Shown here: in pieces, positions 25,628 through 35,351 of the stretch | Layout: the number at the start of each line of letters is the position of its first letter | Numbering within the stretch: the stretch's first letter is position 1 | From: Paenibacillus brevis | Lineage (GTDB): Bacteria > Bacillota > Bacilli > Paenibacillales > Paenibacillaceae | Assembly: GCF_018919145.1 (NCBI RefSeq) | Contig: NZ_JAHLQJ010000004.1 | Span: 248,001 to 312,000, forward strand | Reading direction: 5' to 3' | Length of the DNA: 64,000 nt | Program-made: the position numbers and the translations under genes | Notes under the pieces: model-generated | Told to the model about the DNA's origin: nothing | Seen by the model: the letters and a program-made list of their open reading frames with translations, nothing else | Databases searched by the model: none

Positions 25628-25776
25628 GAGACTGCGTAAAAGGGCATAAGTGGGCAGTGTGCTGAAGAAACGGAGTGTTCGCCTTTGTGAGCGGATTCCT
25701 ACTATTTCAAATTTCACTCAATCAAAGGAATCCGCGAACAACAGCGATCGTAAGCACACTTCACACGTTGCCCCCT
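25628..25776 (-). repeat. Family R palindromic repeat, copy 4 (reverse)
   Basis: It runs from AGACTGCGTAAAAGGGCAT to CACACTTCACACGTTGCCCC, inverted relative to copy 3, and is closest in sequence to copy 2. The pair bounds an island of about 740 bp. Confidence 0.85.
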
Positions 25777-26004
25777 ACACGCAGAATCACTAATCCGCTT
25801 TTATACTGCTGCGCTCTTGCACGAAACTGCGACGAAGGGAACGTTGGCATTTACTCCTGAGATGGCTCTACTTTTGTTCCGCCCCTTCTTTTTTTGATTG
25901 TGTTCAAAGCGAATGTAATAAATGACACAGAATTCTCAGCCTGCCCATTGATATGGTTTTAGTATAAAACTTAATTCTTAAGCTTTAATGAAGGTGGTGC
26001 GCCC

Positions 26005-26490
26005 ATGGAGCATGAAGAACATTCAGACATTGTCGAGAACATTTGTGAATCCACCCTGACGATGGCTTATCAGCTAGGCAAGCTTTTTTTCAACGATGGG
26101 GAGCCGATTGTCCCAAGCCGCTTCTTCATCCTGTTGATGGTCTCTCGAGCCGGTTCCTGCACGATCTCGGCTATTGCTGAGGAGGTCGGTCTCTCCCCGG
26201 GAGCAAATACGATTGCTGTGAACAAGCTTGTTAAGGAAGGTCTATTAATGCGGGTCAAGGATAAGCAAGATAAGAGAGTGTGCTGGATGCGGATCACTCC
26301 GGCAGGTCAAGCTGCACTGGATGCGATGATAGACAAGCGAAATCATGTATTTCGCATGGTACTAGCAGATTTTCCGAAGTCGCATTTAAATATGTTCCAG
26401 CAATCTCTCGAGTTTATTCAGCATAAATTATCTCCCACAGGAGAACTGGTAGAGCTGCCCGCATTTCCTTCAGACGGAAGAAGTAGGTGA
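26005..26490 (+). CDS. MarR-family transcriptional regulator
   Basis: This 161-residue winged-helix protein has FFILLMVSRAGSCTISAIAEEVGLSPGANTIAVNKLVKEGLLMRVKDKQDKRVCWMRITPAGQAALD, the MarR recognition helix, wing with the DKRV motif and dimer helix. GGTGG precedes the ATG. It ends four bases before the giant activase gene, and the latter's ribosome site overlaps its end, so they form an operon and it probably controls that gene. Confidence 0.88.
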   Translation: MEHEEHSDIVENICESTLTMAYQLGKLFFNDGEPIVPSRFFILLMVSRAGSCTISAIAEEVGLSPGANTIAVNKLVKEGLLMRVKDKQDKRVCWMRITPAGQAALDAMIDKRNHVFRMVLADFPKSHLNMFQQSLEFIQHKLSPTGELVELPAFPSDGRSR

Positions 26491-26494
26491 GTAT

Positions 26495-29400
26495 ATGCAG
26501 TTATTACACATAGGCCTTGACATCGGCTCTACAACTGCGAAGCTGGTCGCCATACAGGACGGAGCCATCGTTCATGAGAATTATATCCGTCACTATTCCG
26601 ACGTCCACCGCTCCGTACTCACGCTTTGGGAGCAATTAAATGCCCTCTTCCCCGATCCTGATACCAAGGCTACAGTATGCATCAGCGGTTCCTCCGGGCT
26701 GGCATTGTCCGACCTTGCAGGCATCCCCTTCCTGCAAGAGGTGGTTGCCTGTACCAAGGCTGTCAAACAATATGCCCCGGAAACGGATACGGCAATCGAG
26801 CTTGGCGGTGAGGATGCAAAAATCATCTATTTCAGCGGCGGCATGGAACAGCGCATGAACAATGCCTGCGCAGGAGGAACGGGCGCTTTTATCGATCAGA
26901 TGGCCTCACTATTAGAGACGGATCCTGCGGGTCTGAACGAGCTGTCCAGCCATCATGCCACAATTTATCCGATCGCTTCGCGCTGCGGCGTGTTCGCAAA
27001 GACTGACGTCCAGCCGCTTCTAAACGAAGGCGCACGGCGTGAGGACATTGCCGCTTCGATCTTCCAGAGCATCGTGAACCAAACGATCAGCGGTCTGGCC
27101 TGCGGCCGTCCCATCAAGGGAAAGATTGCCTTTCTCGGAGGGCCGCTGACCTATCTGTCCGAGCTGAGGAAACGCTTCGCCGTAACGCTGAATCTCCGTG
27201 CGGACGAGATCATCTTCCCCGACCGAAGCCAGTATTTTGTGGCGTTGGGCTCGGCGCTGCATGGGGAAGACGGCGAGCCGCGCAGACTGGACGATTGGCT
27301 TCAGTCACTGCTTGGCGTATCCTTTGAACGCTTGCGTAAGCAGGATAAGGGGCAACAGCTCCCTCCCCTCTTCAAAGATTCAGAGGAGCTTGCAGCATTC
27401 CGTACACGCCATGGCAAAGCCTCGGCGAAGGTGATGAGCTTGTCGCATTATTCGGGACCCTGCTATTTCGGTATCGACGCAGGATCGACTACGACCAAGC
27501 TAGTGCTCACCGGGCAAGAAGATCAAATCCTGTATGTCTATTACGCCGGTAACAAGGGCAACCCGCTTGGCTCTGTGCGTGAAGCGCTGAAGCAGATTTA
27601 TGCGTTGCTGCCGCCGGATTGCTACATCGCCAGGTCGGTTGTAACCGGCTATGGCGAGGGGCTCGTCAAAGCCGCGTTCCGTGTCGATGGCGGCGAGGTA
27701 GAGACGGTTGCCCACTACAAGGCGGCCTCTTTCTTTTTGCCGGATGTCGACTTCATTCTGGATATCGGCGGACAGGACATGAAATGCATCAAAATCCGCG
27801 GCGGCATCATTGACAGTCTGATGCTGAATGAAGCCTGCTCCGCCGGCTGCGGCTCCTTTCTGGAGAGCTTTGCGGCAGCACTGGGGCTTTCTATTACAGA
27901 GTTCGCTGCTCAGGCCCTGGAATCCAGACAACCCGTCGATCTGGGATCGCGCTGTACGGTATTCATGAATTCCAAGGTCAAGCAGGTTCAAAAGGAAGGC
28001 GCCTCCCTGCCTGATCTGTCTGCAGGCCTCGCCTACTCTGTGGTAAAAAACGCGCTGCAAAAGGTCATTAAAATCCGCAACCCCGAGGAAATGGGCAAGC
28101 GGATTATCGTCCAGGGCGGAACCTTCCTGAATGACGCCGTCCTTCGCGCCTTCGAGCAATTAACCGGACGCGTGGTCATTCGTCCCGATATCGCAGGTAT
28201 GATGGGCGCTTACGGCTGTGCATTGATGGCCAGAGACGGTTACTCGGGCACAGGATCAAGCACTCTGCTGCCGGAGTCAGAGCTGGACAGCTTCAGCTGC
28301 GAAGTATCGCACGCCCGCTGCGGGATTTGCAGCAATCACTGTGCCTTGACGATCAGCCGGTTCCCGGACAAGAGCTTCCATGTCACCGGCAATCGCTGCG
28401 AGCGTGGAGCCACCCAGAAGAAAGAGAAGAACACGCTGCCCAATCTGGTCGCCTACAAATATGATCGGATATTCCACTACCGCTCCCTGGAGCCGGAACA
28501 AGCTCATCGCGGAACTGTCGGTATTCCCCGAGTGCTTAATATGTTCGAGAACTATCCATTCTGGCATACGTTTTTTACCAAACTGGGCTACCGGGTCGTG
28601 CTGTCTCCCAAATCCTCCAAGAAGCTCTATGAAAGCGGTATGGAGACGATCCCGTCGGAATCTGTCTGCTATCCCGCCAAGCTCGCGCACGGCCATGTAC
28701 AGAGTCTCATCAACAGCAAGGTTGATATGATATTCTATCCTGCAGTCATTTATGAAAAAAAGGAAGACGAAGCGGCTGACAATCATTTCAATTGCCCCGT
28801 CGTCGCCTCCTATCCCGAGGTCATCCGGACGAATGTAGATGCATTGAAGGTATCGGGCATCCCCTTGATCAGCCCTTTTCTAAACTTCGATTCCCCTGCC
28901 GTGCTTCGCAAGCGGCTCCAGGAGACATTTGACGGGATTGCCAAGGAGGAACTGAATCAAGCTTTTGATGCAGCCTGGCAGGAAGCTGGGCTAGTGAGAG
29001 AGGAGTTGCGGCAGCAAGGAGAGGATACGCAGGCGTATCTGAATCAGACCGGCGGTAAAGGCATCGTTCTATGCGGCCATCCCTATCATGTCGATCCTGA
29101 GATCAACCACGGGATTGCAGAGCTTGTCACCGGCATGGGGCTTGCCGTGCTGACGGAGGATGCCATTTGTCATCTGGGCGACGTGGAGCATCCGTTGCCT
29201 GTCGTCAATCAATGGACCTACCACGGCCGGATGTATCGAGCTGCCTATGCCGTCTCCAAGCTGAAGCAGCTGGAGCTTGTCCAGCTGACCTCTTTCGGCT
29301 GCGGTATTGATGCCATTACCGCCGATGCGGTTCAGGAGATTCTTGAGAGCCGCGGCAAGACCTTTACGCTGATTAAGGTCGATGAGATCAGCAATCTGGG

Positions 29401-30730
29401 CGCAGCAAGAATCCGGCTTCGTTCGCTGCTCGCCGCAATGCGGGACAGAGAAGCCGGCTGCAGGAGCGAGTTGCCGCTGGACTCTGTCATCCTCCCACCT
29501 CCCCCGGCTGTATTTACGCGGGAAATGCGGGAGGACTACACCATTCTTGCCCCACAGCTCTCTCCCATTCATTTCGAGCTGTTCGAGACCGTATTCCGGG
29601 ACGGCGGATATCGACTGAAGGTGCTGAAGGCGGCAACCCGCGAGACCACGGAGGAGGGGCTTAAGCTCGTCAACAATGATGCCTGTTACCCGGCTATCGT
29701 AACGATCGGGCAGATCATGACCGCCCTGAAGAGCGGGGAGTACGATCCGAACCGCACAGCCGTCATCCTGACCCAGACGGGCGGCGGCTGCAGAGCGACC
29801 AACTACATCGGCCTACTCCGCAAGGCGTTGAAAGAGTCTAGACTGGAGCAGATTCCGGTCATTTCGCTGAATGTCTCCGGCCTGGAAAATCAACCCGGGT
29901 TCAAGCTGAACCTGCGCATGATTAACCGCCTGATTGCCGCATCCTGTTACGGGGACCTGCTGATGCGGCTCCTATACCGGTTCCGGCCCTATGAACAGCG
30001 AGCCGGTTCAACCTTGGATCTGTTTCGCAAATGGATGGACCGCTGCAAGCAGTCGCTGGCAAAATTCTCCTTCGGACAATACAAAGAATACATTCAGGCT
30101 ATGGTCACCGAGTTCGAATCACTCCCGCTTACCGGTGCCGTCAAGCCCCGGGTTGGTATCGTCGGCGAAATTCTGATCAAGTTCCATCCGGACGCCAACA
30201 ACAAGCTGGTCGAGCTCATTGAAGCAGAGGGTGGCGAAGCGGTCGTGCCCGATTTCCTGGACTTCATGTTTTATTGTCTATACAACCCGATATATAAAGC
30301 GGATCAGCTCGGCAAGAGCAAAATGCTTGGATTGATGAATCCGATGATCATCAGCTATCTGGAAATGTATCGCAAACCAGTGAAGAAGGCGCTCGAACAG
30401 AGCCGCTACCTGACACCTCCGGAGAGCATCTACACTCTTGCCGACAAGGCCAGCCGGCTGCTCTCGGTCGGTAATCAGATGGGAGAAGGCTGGTTCCTTA
30501 CCGCCGAAATGATGGAGCTGCTGGATCACGGCGTCGACAACATTGTATGCATCCAGCCGTTCGCTTGTCTGCCGAACCATATTACCGGACGCGGCATGGT
30601 CAAGGGGCTCAAGGAGCTCTATCCACGCGCCAACATCGCCGCGATTGACTATGACGCCGGTGCCAGTGAAGTCAATCAGGTCAACCGGATCAAGCTCATG
30701 ATGTCGATCGCAAGCGGAGTTCTATGCTAG
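26495..30730 (+). CDS. 2-hydroxyacyl-CoA dehydratase activase fusion protein (two ASKHA ATPase domains + DUF2229 + dehydratase-like)
   Basis: The 1,411 residues hold two BadF/HgdC-type ATPase domains, each starting with a phosphate loop (IGLDIGSTTAKL near 5; FGIDAGSTTTKL near 326). The cluster-binding cysteines lie in NACAGGTGAF and EACSAGCGSF. A cysteine-rich link (CGICSNHCALT), DUF2229 (about 670-790, VGIPRVLNMFENYPFW and PSESVCYPAKLAHGH) and a second half like dehydratase components (NNDACYPAIVTIGQ, TQTGGGCRATNY, QPFACLPNHITGRGM) follow. HgdC-type activases use ATP to pass an electron to a radical dehydratase. This fused class occurs in Clostridia and Paenibacillus and its reaction is not known. 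It works only with low oxygen if the family rule holds. Confidence 0.88.
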   Translation: MQLLHIGLDIGSTTAKLVAIQDGAIVHENYIRHYSDVHRSVLTLWEQLNALFPDPDTKATVCISGSSGLALSDLAGIPFLQEVVACTKAVKQYAPETDTAIELGGEDAKIIYFSGGMEQRMNNACAGGTGAFIDQMASLLETDPAGLNELSSHHATIYPIASRCGVFAKTDVQPLLNEGARREDIAASIFQSIVNQTISGLACGRPIKGKIAFLGGPLTYLSELRKRFAVTLNLRADEIIFPDRSQYFVALGSALHGEDGEPRRLDDWLQSLLGVSFERLRKQDKGQQLPPLFKDSEELAAFRTRHGKASAKVMSLSHYSGPCYFGIDAGSTTTKLVLTGQEDQILYVYYAGNKGNPLGSVREALKQIYALLPPDCYIARSVVTGYGEGLVKAAFRVDGGEVETVAHYKAASFFLPDVDFILDIGGQDMKCIKIRGGIIDSLMLNEACSAGCGSFLESFAAALGLSITEFAAQALESRQPVDLGSRCTVFMNSKVKQVQKEGASLPDLSAGLAYSVVKNALQKVIKIRNPEEMGKRIIVQGGTFLNDAVLRAFEQLTGRVVIRPDIAGMMGAYGCALMARDGYSGTGSSTLLPESELDSFSCEVSHARCGICSNHCALTISRFPDKSFHVTGNRCERGATQKKEKNTLPNLVAYKYDRIFHYRSLEPEQAHRGTVGIPRVLNMFENYPFWHTFFTKLGYRVVLSPKSSKKLYESGMETIPSESVCYPAKLAHGHVQSLINSKVDMIFYPAVIYEKKEDEAADNHFNCPVVASYPEVIRTNVDALKVSGIPLISPFLNFDSPAVLRKRLQETFDGIAKEELNQAFDAAWQEAGLVREELRQQGEDTQAYLNQTGGKGIVLCGHPYHVDPEINHGIAELVTGMGLAVLTEDAICHLGDVEHPLPVVNQWTYHGRMYRAAYAVSKLKQLELVQLTSFGCGIDAITADAVQEILESRGKTFTLIKVDEISNLGAARIRLRSLLAAMRDREAGCRSELPLDSVILPPPPAVFTREMREDYTILAPQLSPIHFELFETVFRDGGYRLKVLKAATRETTEEGLKLVNNDACYPAIVTIGQIMTALKSGEYDPNRTAVILTQTGGGCRATNYIGLLRKALKESRLEQIPVISLNVSGLENQPGFKLNLRMINRLIAASCYGDLLMRLLYRFRPYEQRAGSTLDLFRKWMDRCKQSLAKFSFGQYKEYIQAMVTEFESLPLTGAVKPRVGIVGEILIKFHPDANNKLVELIEAEGGEAVVPDFLDFMFYCLYNPIYKADQLGKSKMLGLMNPMIISYLEMYRKPVKKALEQSRYLTPPESIYTLADKASRLLSVGNQMGEGWFLTAEMMELLDHGVDNIVCIQPFACLPNHITGRGMVKGLKELYPRANIAAIDYDAGASEVNQVNRIKLMMSIASGVLC

Positions 30731-30740
30731 ACGAAGAAAT

Positions 30741-30785
30741 GCCGCCCGCCTACAAGCGTTCAAGCTGTAGGTGGACGGCGTTTTA
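30741..30785 (+). terminator. Terminator of the activase operon
   Basis: GCCGCCCGCCTACA...TGTAGGTGGACGGCG followed by TTTTA. Confidence 0.8.
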
Positions 30786-30808
30786 TTTATCGAGTGATAT
30801 TATTGGGG

Positions 30809-31567
30809 TTAATAAGCTGTCCAGCCCGCATCTGCCGTAATCGTAGTTCCGTTGACGAAACTGGAATCGTCCGAAGCCAGGAATAATGCTACCTTTGCTA
30901 TATCCTCAGGCTGCCCCATCCCCGGATTGATTCCCATTCCAACCTGTGCGCGTTCGGCACCGAACGGATTGACCGACGTCAATGACGCGCCAATGTTCGT
31001 CTGCACCGCACCGGGAGCAATCGCATTACAGCGAATACCCAACTGGGCATACTGGAAGCCAACGTTCTTGGTTAATCCGACCACCGCATGCTTGGAGGCC
31101 GTATAAGCAGCACCCGCACGGGAGCCGAACAATCCTCCGGCAGAAGCGATATTCACAATTACGCCTGCCTTCTTCTCCGTGAAGAGCGGGAGCACTTTTC
31201 GGATGGTGCGCATCGGGCCTGTAGTATTCACCGCGAATACCTTCTCCCACAGTTCATCTGTCAGGTCCCCTGCAGGGACAAAATTATCCATAATTCCTGC
31301 GTTGTTTACCAAAATATCTACGGTCCCATAACGGTTCACCGTCTCATCAATCAAGCGCTGAACATCCTCTTCTTTGACTACATTGGAAGCAATTGCGAAG
31401 GCTGTACCGCCTTTGGCTTCAATACCCTCAACGACCTTTCCGGCATTTTCCACGCTTAGATCAGCAACAACAACCTTGGCTCCTTCCGCAGCATAGAGCT
31501 CTGCAATCGCTTTTCCCATCCCTGAGGCAGCTCCTGTGACAACAGCTACTTTTCCTGATAGCTTCAT
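30809..31567 (-). CDS. Short-chain dehydrogenase/reductase (SDR)
   Basis: This 252-residue classical SDR has the cofactor loop TGAASGMG, the NNAG motif, and the catalytic Ser-Tyr-Lys in NIASAGG and YTASK. DLS after the second strand, with an aspartate, suggests NAD(H). It is close to glucose 1-dehydrogenase/FabG-like enzymes, but the substrate is open. AGGAGG precedes the ATG. It is divergent from a TetR-type regulator that is its probable controller. Confidence 0.9.
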   Translation of the reverse strand: MKLSGKVAVVTGAASGMGKAIAELYAAEGAKVVVADLSVENAGKVVEGIEAKGGTAFAIASNVVKEEDVQRLIDETVNRYGTVDILVNNAGIMDNFVPAGDLTDELWEKVFAVNTTGPMRTIRKVLPLFTEKKAGVIVNIASAGGLFGSRAGAAYTASKHAVVGLTKNVGFQYAQLGIRCNAIAPGAVQTNIGASLTSVNPFGAERAQVGMGINPGMGQPEDIAKVALFLASDDSSFVNGTTITADAGWTAY

Positions 31568-31738
31568 GTTCTACAACCTCCTATTATGATAAAATCAACA
31601 TATGTTCGATAAGTCATTGGATAACTCAAGTATAAAAGTCACATAAAAACCTGACAATCACGAAACTTTCCAGAATTGTTCGTTAATCAACAAATTCAGT
31701 GAAACTGTATATTATCTTGTAGTTAGGGGGGATCTAAT

Positions 31739-32374
31739 ATGCCGCAAGCTGAGGTGAAGCGTGATCCAAGAATTGTCCGCAGTATGACGGCCATGCGCAG
31801 CGCGCTTCTCCAGTTGATGTCCCGCAAGCCGTTTGCTGCCATTACGATCACTGAGATTGTAGGCCTGGCCGGATATAACCGGGGAACGTTCTATGCCAAT
31901 TACACGACTAAGGAAGATTTGCTGGAGGACATGATCGGCGAAAAGATCGGCGACCTGCTGCAATCCTTCCGAGCCCCTTACGCACAGGTCAGTGAGTTCA
32001 GCCCGCATGATCTGCATGCCAATTCCGTCATGATCTTCAATCATATTGCCCGCAATGCTGATTTCTATACCATTTTAACGAAAAGCGACGTGCTGCCTGC
32101 ACTGCGAAAGAAAATGTTTACTTCCCTGAAGCAAATTCTTAAAGAGGAATTGAGTTTTGAGGAAGGCGATGTGGATCAGGAATTGATGTTCATCTATTCC
32201 TTGAACGCCTTATTGGGCCTAATCTTCTATTGGATCGAGAGCGGTTATGCCCACCCTCCTGCTTATATGCAAGAGCAGTTGGTGAAAATCTTGAATCATA
32301 TGCCATCATCGGGAAAAAAGCTGGGGGTGAGAACCCAGGCAGTGTCAAAAAATCTGCATGAAAAAAGGGGCTGA
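31739..32374 (+). CDS. TetR-family transcriptional regulator
   Basis: This 211-residue regulator has the helix-turn-helix MRSALLQLMSRKPFAAITITEIVGLAGYNRGTFYANYTTKEDLL, followed by an all-helical ligand domain (residues about 70-190) with a YRSA-like C-terminal type. GGGGGG precedes the ATG. It is divergent from the SDR gene across 171 bp, the classical arrangement for a repressor and its target. The ligand is unknown. Confidence 0.88.
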   Translation: MPQAEVKRDPRIVRSMTAMRSALLQLMSRKPFAAITITEIVGLAGYNRGTFYANYTTKEDLLEDMIGEKIGDLLQSFRAPYAQVSEFSPHDLHANSVMIFNHIARNADFYTILTKSDVLPALRKKMFTSLKQILKEELSFEEGDVDQELMFIYSLNALLGLIFYWIESGYAHPPAYMQEQLVKILNHMPSSGKKLGVRTQAVSKNLHEKRG

Positions 32375-32398
32375 AGACGGTATCTTCTCCCCTTTTTA
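32361..32398. terminator. Bidirectional terminator
   Basis: AAAAAAGGGG CTGAAGA CGGTA TCTTCTC CCCTTTTT between the converging TetR and ABC-F genes. Confidence 0.88.
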
Positions 32399-32401
32399 AC
32401 C

Positions 32402-34369
32402 TTACCCGTTCTTCTGTGCCTCGATTCGCTCGGCCAGTTCGCTGAGATATGCCCAGCGCTCCATCAGGCGCTCCAGCTCGGCCTCAGCCTGCTGCTGTTC
32501 AACCATCAGCTCCTGCAGCCGCATCGCATCGCTTGCAGCATGCGCCATTTGCTCCGTGATATCGGTAAGCCGTTGCTCAGCCGCTTCCACATCCGCGTCG
32601 ATGGTCTCATATTCCCTTTGCTCCTTGTACGAGAATTTCAGCTTCTCCGCTCTTTCAGGGTCCTTCGTGCTGCCGGAAGCATTTCCGGTCCCTGTTCCAT
32701 TGCCTGAGCTGCCTTTTGCTCTATCCGATGAGCCCGCGCCACCTCCGGCATTGTCCTTCGCCGCCGAGCCCGCCGCATTCATCCGTTCCTCGTAATCGCT
32801 GTAATCTCCCACATGCACGGCGACAACGCCATTGCCTTCGAATACCATTAGCTTGTCTACAGTCCGGTCCAGGAAATACCGATCGTGGGATACGACAAAG
32901 ACTGCACCGGTGAACTCATCGAGATAGGCTTCCAGCACCGTCAGCGTCTGGATATCGAGGTCATTGGTAGGTTCGTCGAGCAGCAGTACATTCGGAGCTT
33001 CCATCAAAATCCGAAGCAGATAAAGGCGACGCTTCTCGCCTCCGGAAAGCTTGGAAATCGGTGTCCATTGCGAGGCGGGCGGGAACAGGAAGCGCTCCAG
33101 CATCTGTGCTGCCGTTATTCTTGTACCATCGGCCGTCTCAACGACCTCTGCGGCATCCTTAATATATTCAATGGCCCGCTGGTTCGGATCCATCTCCTGA
33201 TGCTCCTGCGTAAAATATCCCAGCTTGACGGTCTGGCCCAATACAACTTCGCCTTCCTCAGGCTGAATTCGTCCTGCGATCATGTTGAGCAGGGTCGATT
33301 TGCCGTATCCATTCGGCCCTACGATTCCAACGCGGTCTCCCGGCACAGCTGTATAGGTTAAGCCGTCGATCAGCAGCCGATCACCGGCGGATTTACGGAT
33401 GCCCTCAATTTCTACAATCTTGCGCCCCAACCGGGTGGAAGCTACGGAAATATCCAGCGACTCATTCTTATACTCCGGCTTCATCCCTTGAAGCTTCTCG
33501 AACCGTTCAATTCGCGCCTTCTGCTTGGTCGAGCGCGCCTGAGCGCCGCGACGAATCCAGGCCAGCTCGCCCCGCAGCAGATTCTGCCGCTTCTGTTCGC
33601 TGGCTGCCTCTCGTTCCTCCCGTTCGCTTTTTAATTCAAGAAAACGGCTATAATTGGCTTCATAACGGAACAGACGCCCCTGATCCAGCTCCAGCATGAC
33701 ATTACATACCCGGTCCAGGAAGTAACGGTCATGCGTAATAATCAGCAGCGCGCCTCGGCGCTTCTGAAGGTAGCTCTCCAGCCAGGCCACCGATTCGTTG
33801 TCGATGTGGTTCGTTGGCTCGTCCATAATGAGCAGCTCGGATGGCAGAATCAATGCCGACGCCAGAGCAACACGCTTGCGCTGTCCCCCTGAGAGCACCC
33901 CCATTTTCCGGGAAAAATCAGCTATCCCCAGACGTGTCAATATACTCTTTGCCTCATTTTCCAGGCCCCATGCATCAAGACGATCCATCTCCTGGCTTAA
34001 CCGGCTGACTCTTGTCTGCAAGCTTTCATCTGTCGGCAGAAGCTCCAGTTCCTCAACCGCCTCCATATATTGCGATACGAGTTGATGCTCCGGACCGCCG
34101 TTTTGAAATACTCCTCTCAGAACCGTCATATCCGGATCGAATTCCGGATTCTGTGCCAGAAAAGCTACTCGGACTCCCCGATTGATCGTTACCTTGCCGG
34201 CATCAGCCTGCTCCAGACCAGCGAGCACCCGCAGAAAGGTCGACTTGCCTGTCCCATTTACCCCGACTACGCCGATCTTATCGTATTCGTCCATCCCAAA
34301 GGAGGCATCCTGAAACAGGATTTTCTCACCGTAGCTCTTACTTAATTGTTCAGCTGTCATTATGTTCAT
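32402..34369 (-). CDS. ABC-F family ATPase (Uup/YfmR type)
   Basis: The 655 residues contain two ABC domains: Walker A GVNGTGKST and GPNGYGKST, signatures LSGGQRKR and LSGGEKRR, Walker B LLIMDEPTNHID and VLLLDEPTNDLD. A linker of arginine-rich helices (about 240-300) separates them, and a C-terminal coiled coil (about 580-650) follows a glycine/serine-rich spacer. There is no membrane part. ABC-F proteins of the Uup/YfmR type act on ribosomes at stalled or branched states. The ATG has a weak ribosome site. Confidence 0.9.
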   Translation of the reverse strand: MNIMTAEQLSKSYGEKILFQDASFGMDEYDKIGVVGVNGTGKSTFLRVLAGLEQADAGKVTINRGVRVAFLAQNPEFDPDMTVLRGVFQNGGPEHQLVSQYMEAVEELELLPTDESLQTRVSRLSQEMDRLDAWGLENEAKSILTRLGIADFSRKMGVLSGGQRKRVALASALILPSELLIMDEPTNHIDNESVAWLESYLQKRRGALLIITHDRYFLDRVCNVMLELDQGRLFRYEANYSRFLELKSEREEREAASEQKRQNLLRGELAWIRRGAQARSTKQKARIERFEKLQGMKPEYKNESLDISVASTRLGRKIVEIEGIRKSAGDRLLIDGLTYTAVPGDRVGIVGPNGYGKSTLLNMIAGRIQPEEGEVVLGQTVKLGYFTQEHQEMDPNQRAIEYIKDAAEVVETADGTRITAAQMLERFLFPPASQWTPISKLSGGEKRRLYLLRILMEAPNVLLLDEPTNDLDIQTLTVLEAYLDEFTGAVFVVSHDRYFLDRTVDKLMVFEGNGVVAVHVGDYSDYEERMNAAGSAAKDNAGGGAGSSDRAKGSSGNGTGTGNASGSTKDPERAEKLKFSYKEQREYETIDADVEAAEQRLTDITEQMAHAASDAMRLQELMVEQQQAEAELERLMERWAYLSELAERIEAQKNG

Positions 34370-34430
34370 ATGATTAACCCGCTTTCCGCTCCACCAAATT
34401 CATCTTGAAATCACTCTATACAAGCCCTGC

Positions 34431-35351
34431 TTAGCCAAGCCATAATCCCATCCCGGCGGCAATCAAGCCTGCAGTCAACGCACTGAGAATATTCACGGCA
34501 TCATTGTTCATCCAGACCAGGCCCCGATCCGGCAGCGTAGGCTTGCCGCAATGCATTTCGACCTCCACCAGCTTGTCACAGACCGGGCAGCGATACATCC
34601 GCTGGACGGTAGCTCCAAGCAATGAATCGACATAGGCTCCGGCAAATCCCGATGTCCCGCCGATCAACAACCATTCTCCAAGCGAAAGCTCCATAGGAAG
34701 AGCCACGGAACCCTCCCGGCTCCCCCCGGCAAACTGCCCGAACGAGCCGATCCAGCCAGATACTGTTTCTCCTAGCCCAAGCCAGACCGCCCAGCTTTCC
34801 CATTCCGGCCATGCCAGAAGCAGCCAGCCTGCTCCGCCGATCATCAGCGCTCCAATTAGTGCAGCCCCGCTGCCAAGCAGGGATACCCCGCCTGAAGTTC
34901 CTGCGGGAACCGGTCTCCAGGTAAGCAGCGATCTGGGTTGACGACGGCTGAGCCCTCCCAGCTCCGTCGCCCAGGTATCCGCCGTTACCGCAGCTAGCGT
35001 ACCCAGTACGAAATAGGCCCAAAATGGATCCGGCCATAAGGCATAACCCAGACACGCGGCCATTCCTGCTCCGCCGTTTGCGAAAACTTGTCCCGCATCA
35101 CGACGCCCTGTTTTGGCGTAGGATTTCTCCAGCTCATGCTTGCGCTCGGCCTTTACCTTGGACAATATAGAGGAGCTTATAAAGAATAACAGCAAAAGTC
35201 CAAACCAGAACCAGGTTCCCTGTGCAGCGCCGAAATAGACTGTCCCCATCAATATGGCTGCCACCATACCGGAAAGAGAAAGAGACTGCTTCCGGTAGGC
35301 TATTCCTGCAACCAAAGCGGCACCGAGCGCCCCAATTCCCCAATAAATCAT
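34431..35351 (-). CDS. DUF92-family membrane protein
   Basis: A 306-residue protein with six or seven membrane segments. AGQVFANGGAGMAACLGYALWPDPFWAYFVLGTLAAVTADTWATELGGLS and GTSGGVSLLGSGAALIGALMI are the DUF92 signature (DTWATE). The plant member VTE6 phosphorylates phytyl phosphate; a role in isoprenoid recycling is possible but unproven here. Its start overlaps the stop of the FAH gene (ATGA). Confidence 0.85.
   Translation of the reverse strand: MIYWGIGALGAALVAGIAYRKQSLSLSGMVAAILMGTVYFGAAQGTWFWFGLLLLFFISSSILSKVKAERKHELEKSYAKTGRRDAGQVFANGGAGMAACLGYALWPDPFWAYFVLGTLAAVTADTWATELGGLSRRQPRSLLTWRPVPAGTSGGVSLLGSGAALIGALMIGGAGWLLLAWPEWESWAVWLGLGETVSGWIGSFGQFAGGSREGSVALPMELSLGEWLLIGGTSGFAGAYVDSLLGATVQRMYRCPVCDKLVEVEMHCGKPTLPDRGLVWMNNDAVNILSALTAGLIAAGMGLWLG

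Noticed and set aside
24948..25990. Several short open frames in the 25-kb island
   Set aside because: They run through the palindromic repeats and lack ribosome sites or conserved motifs.
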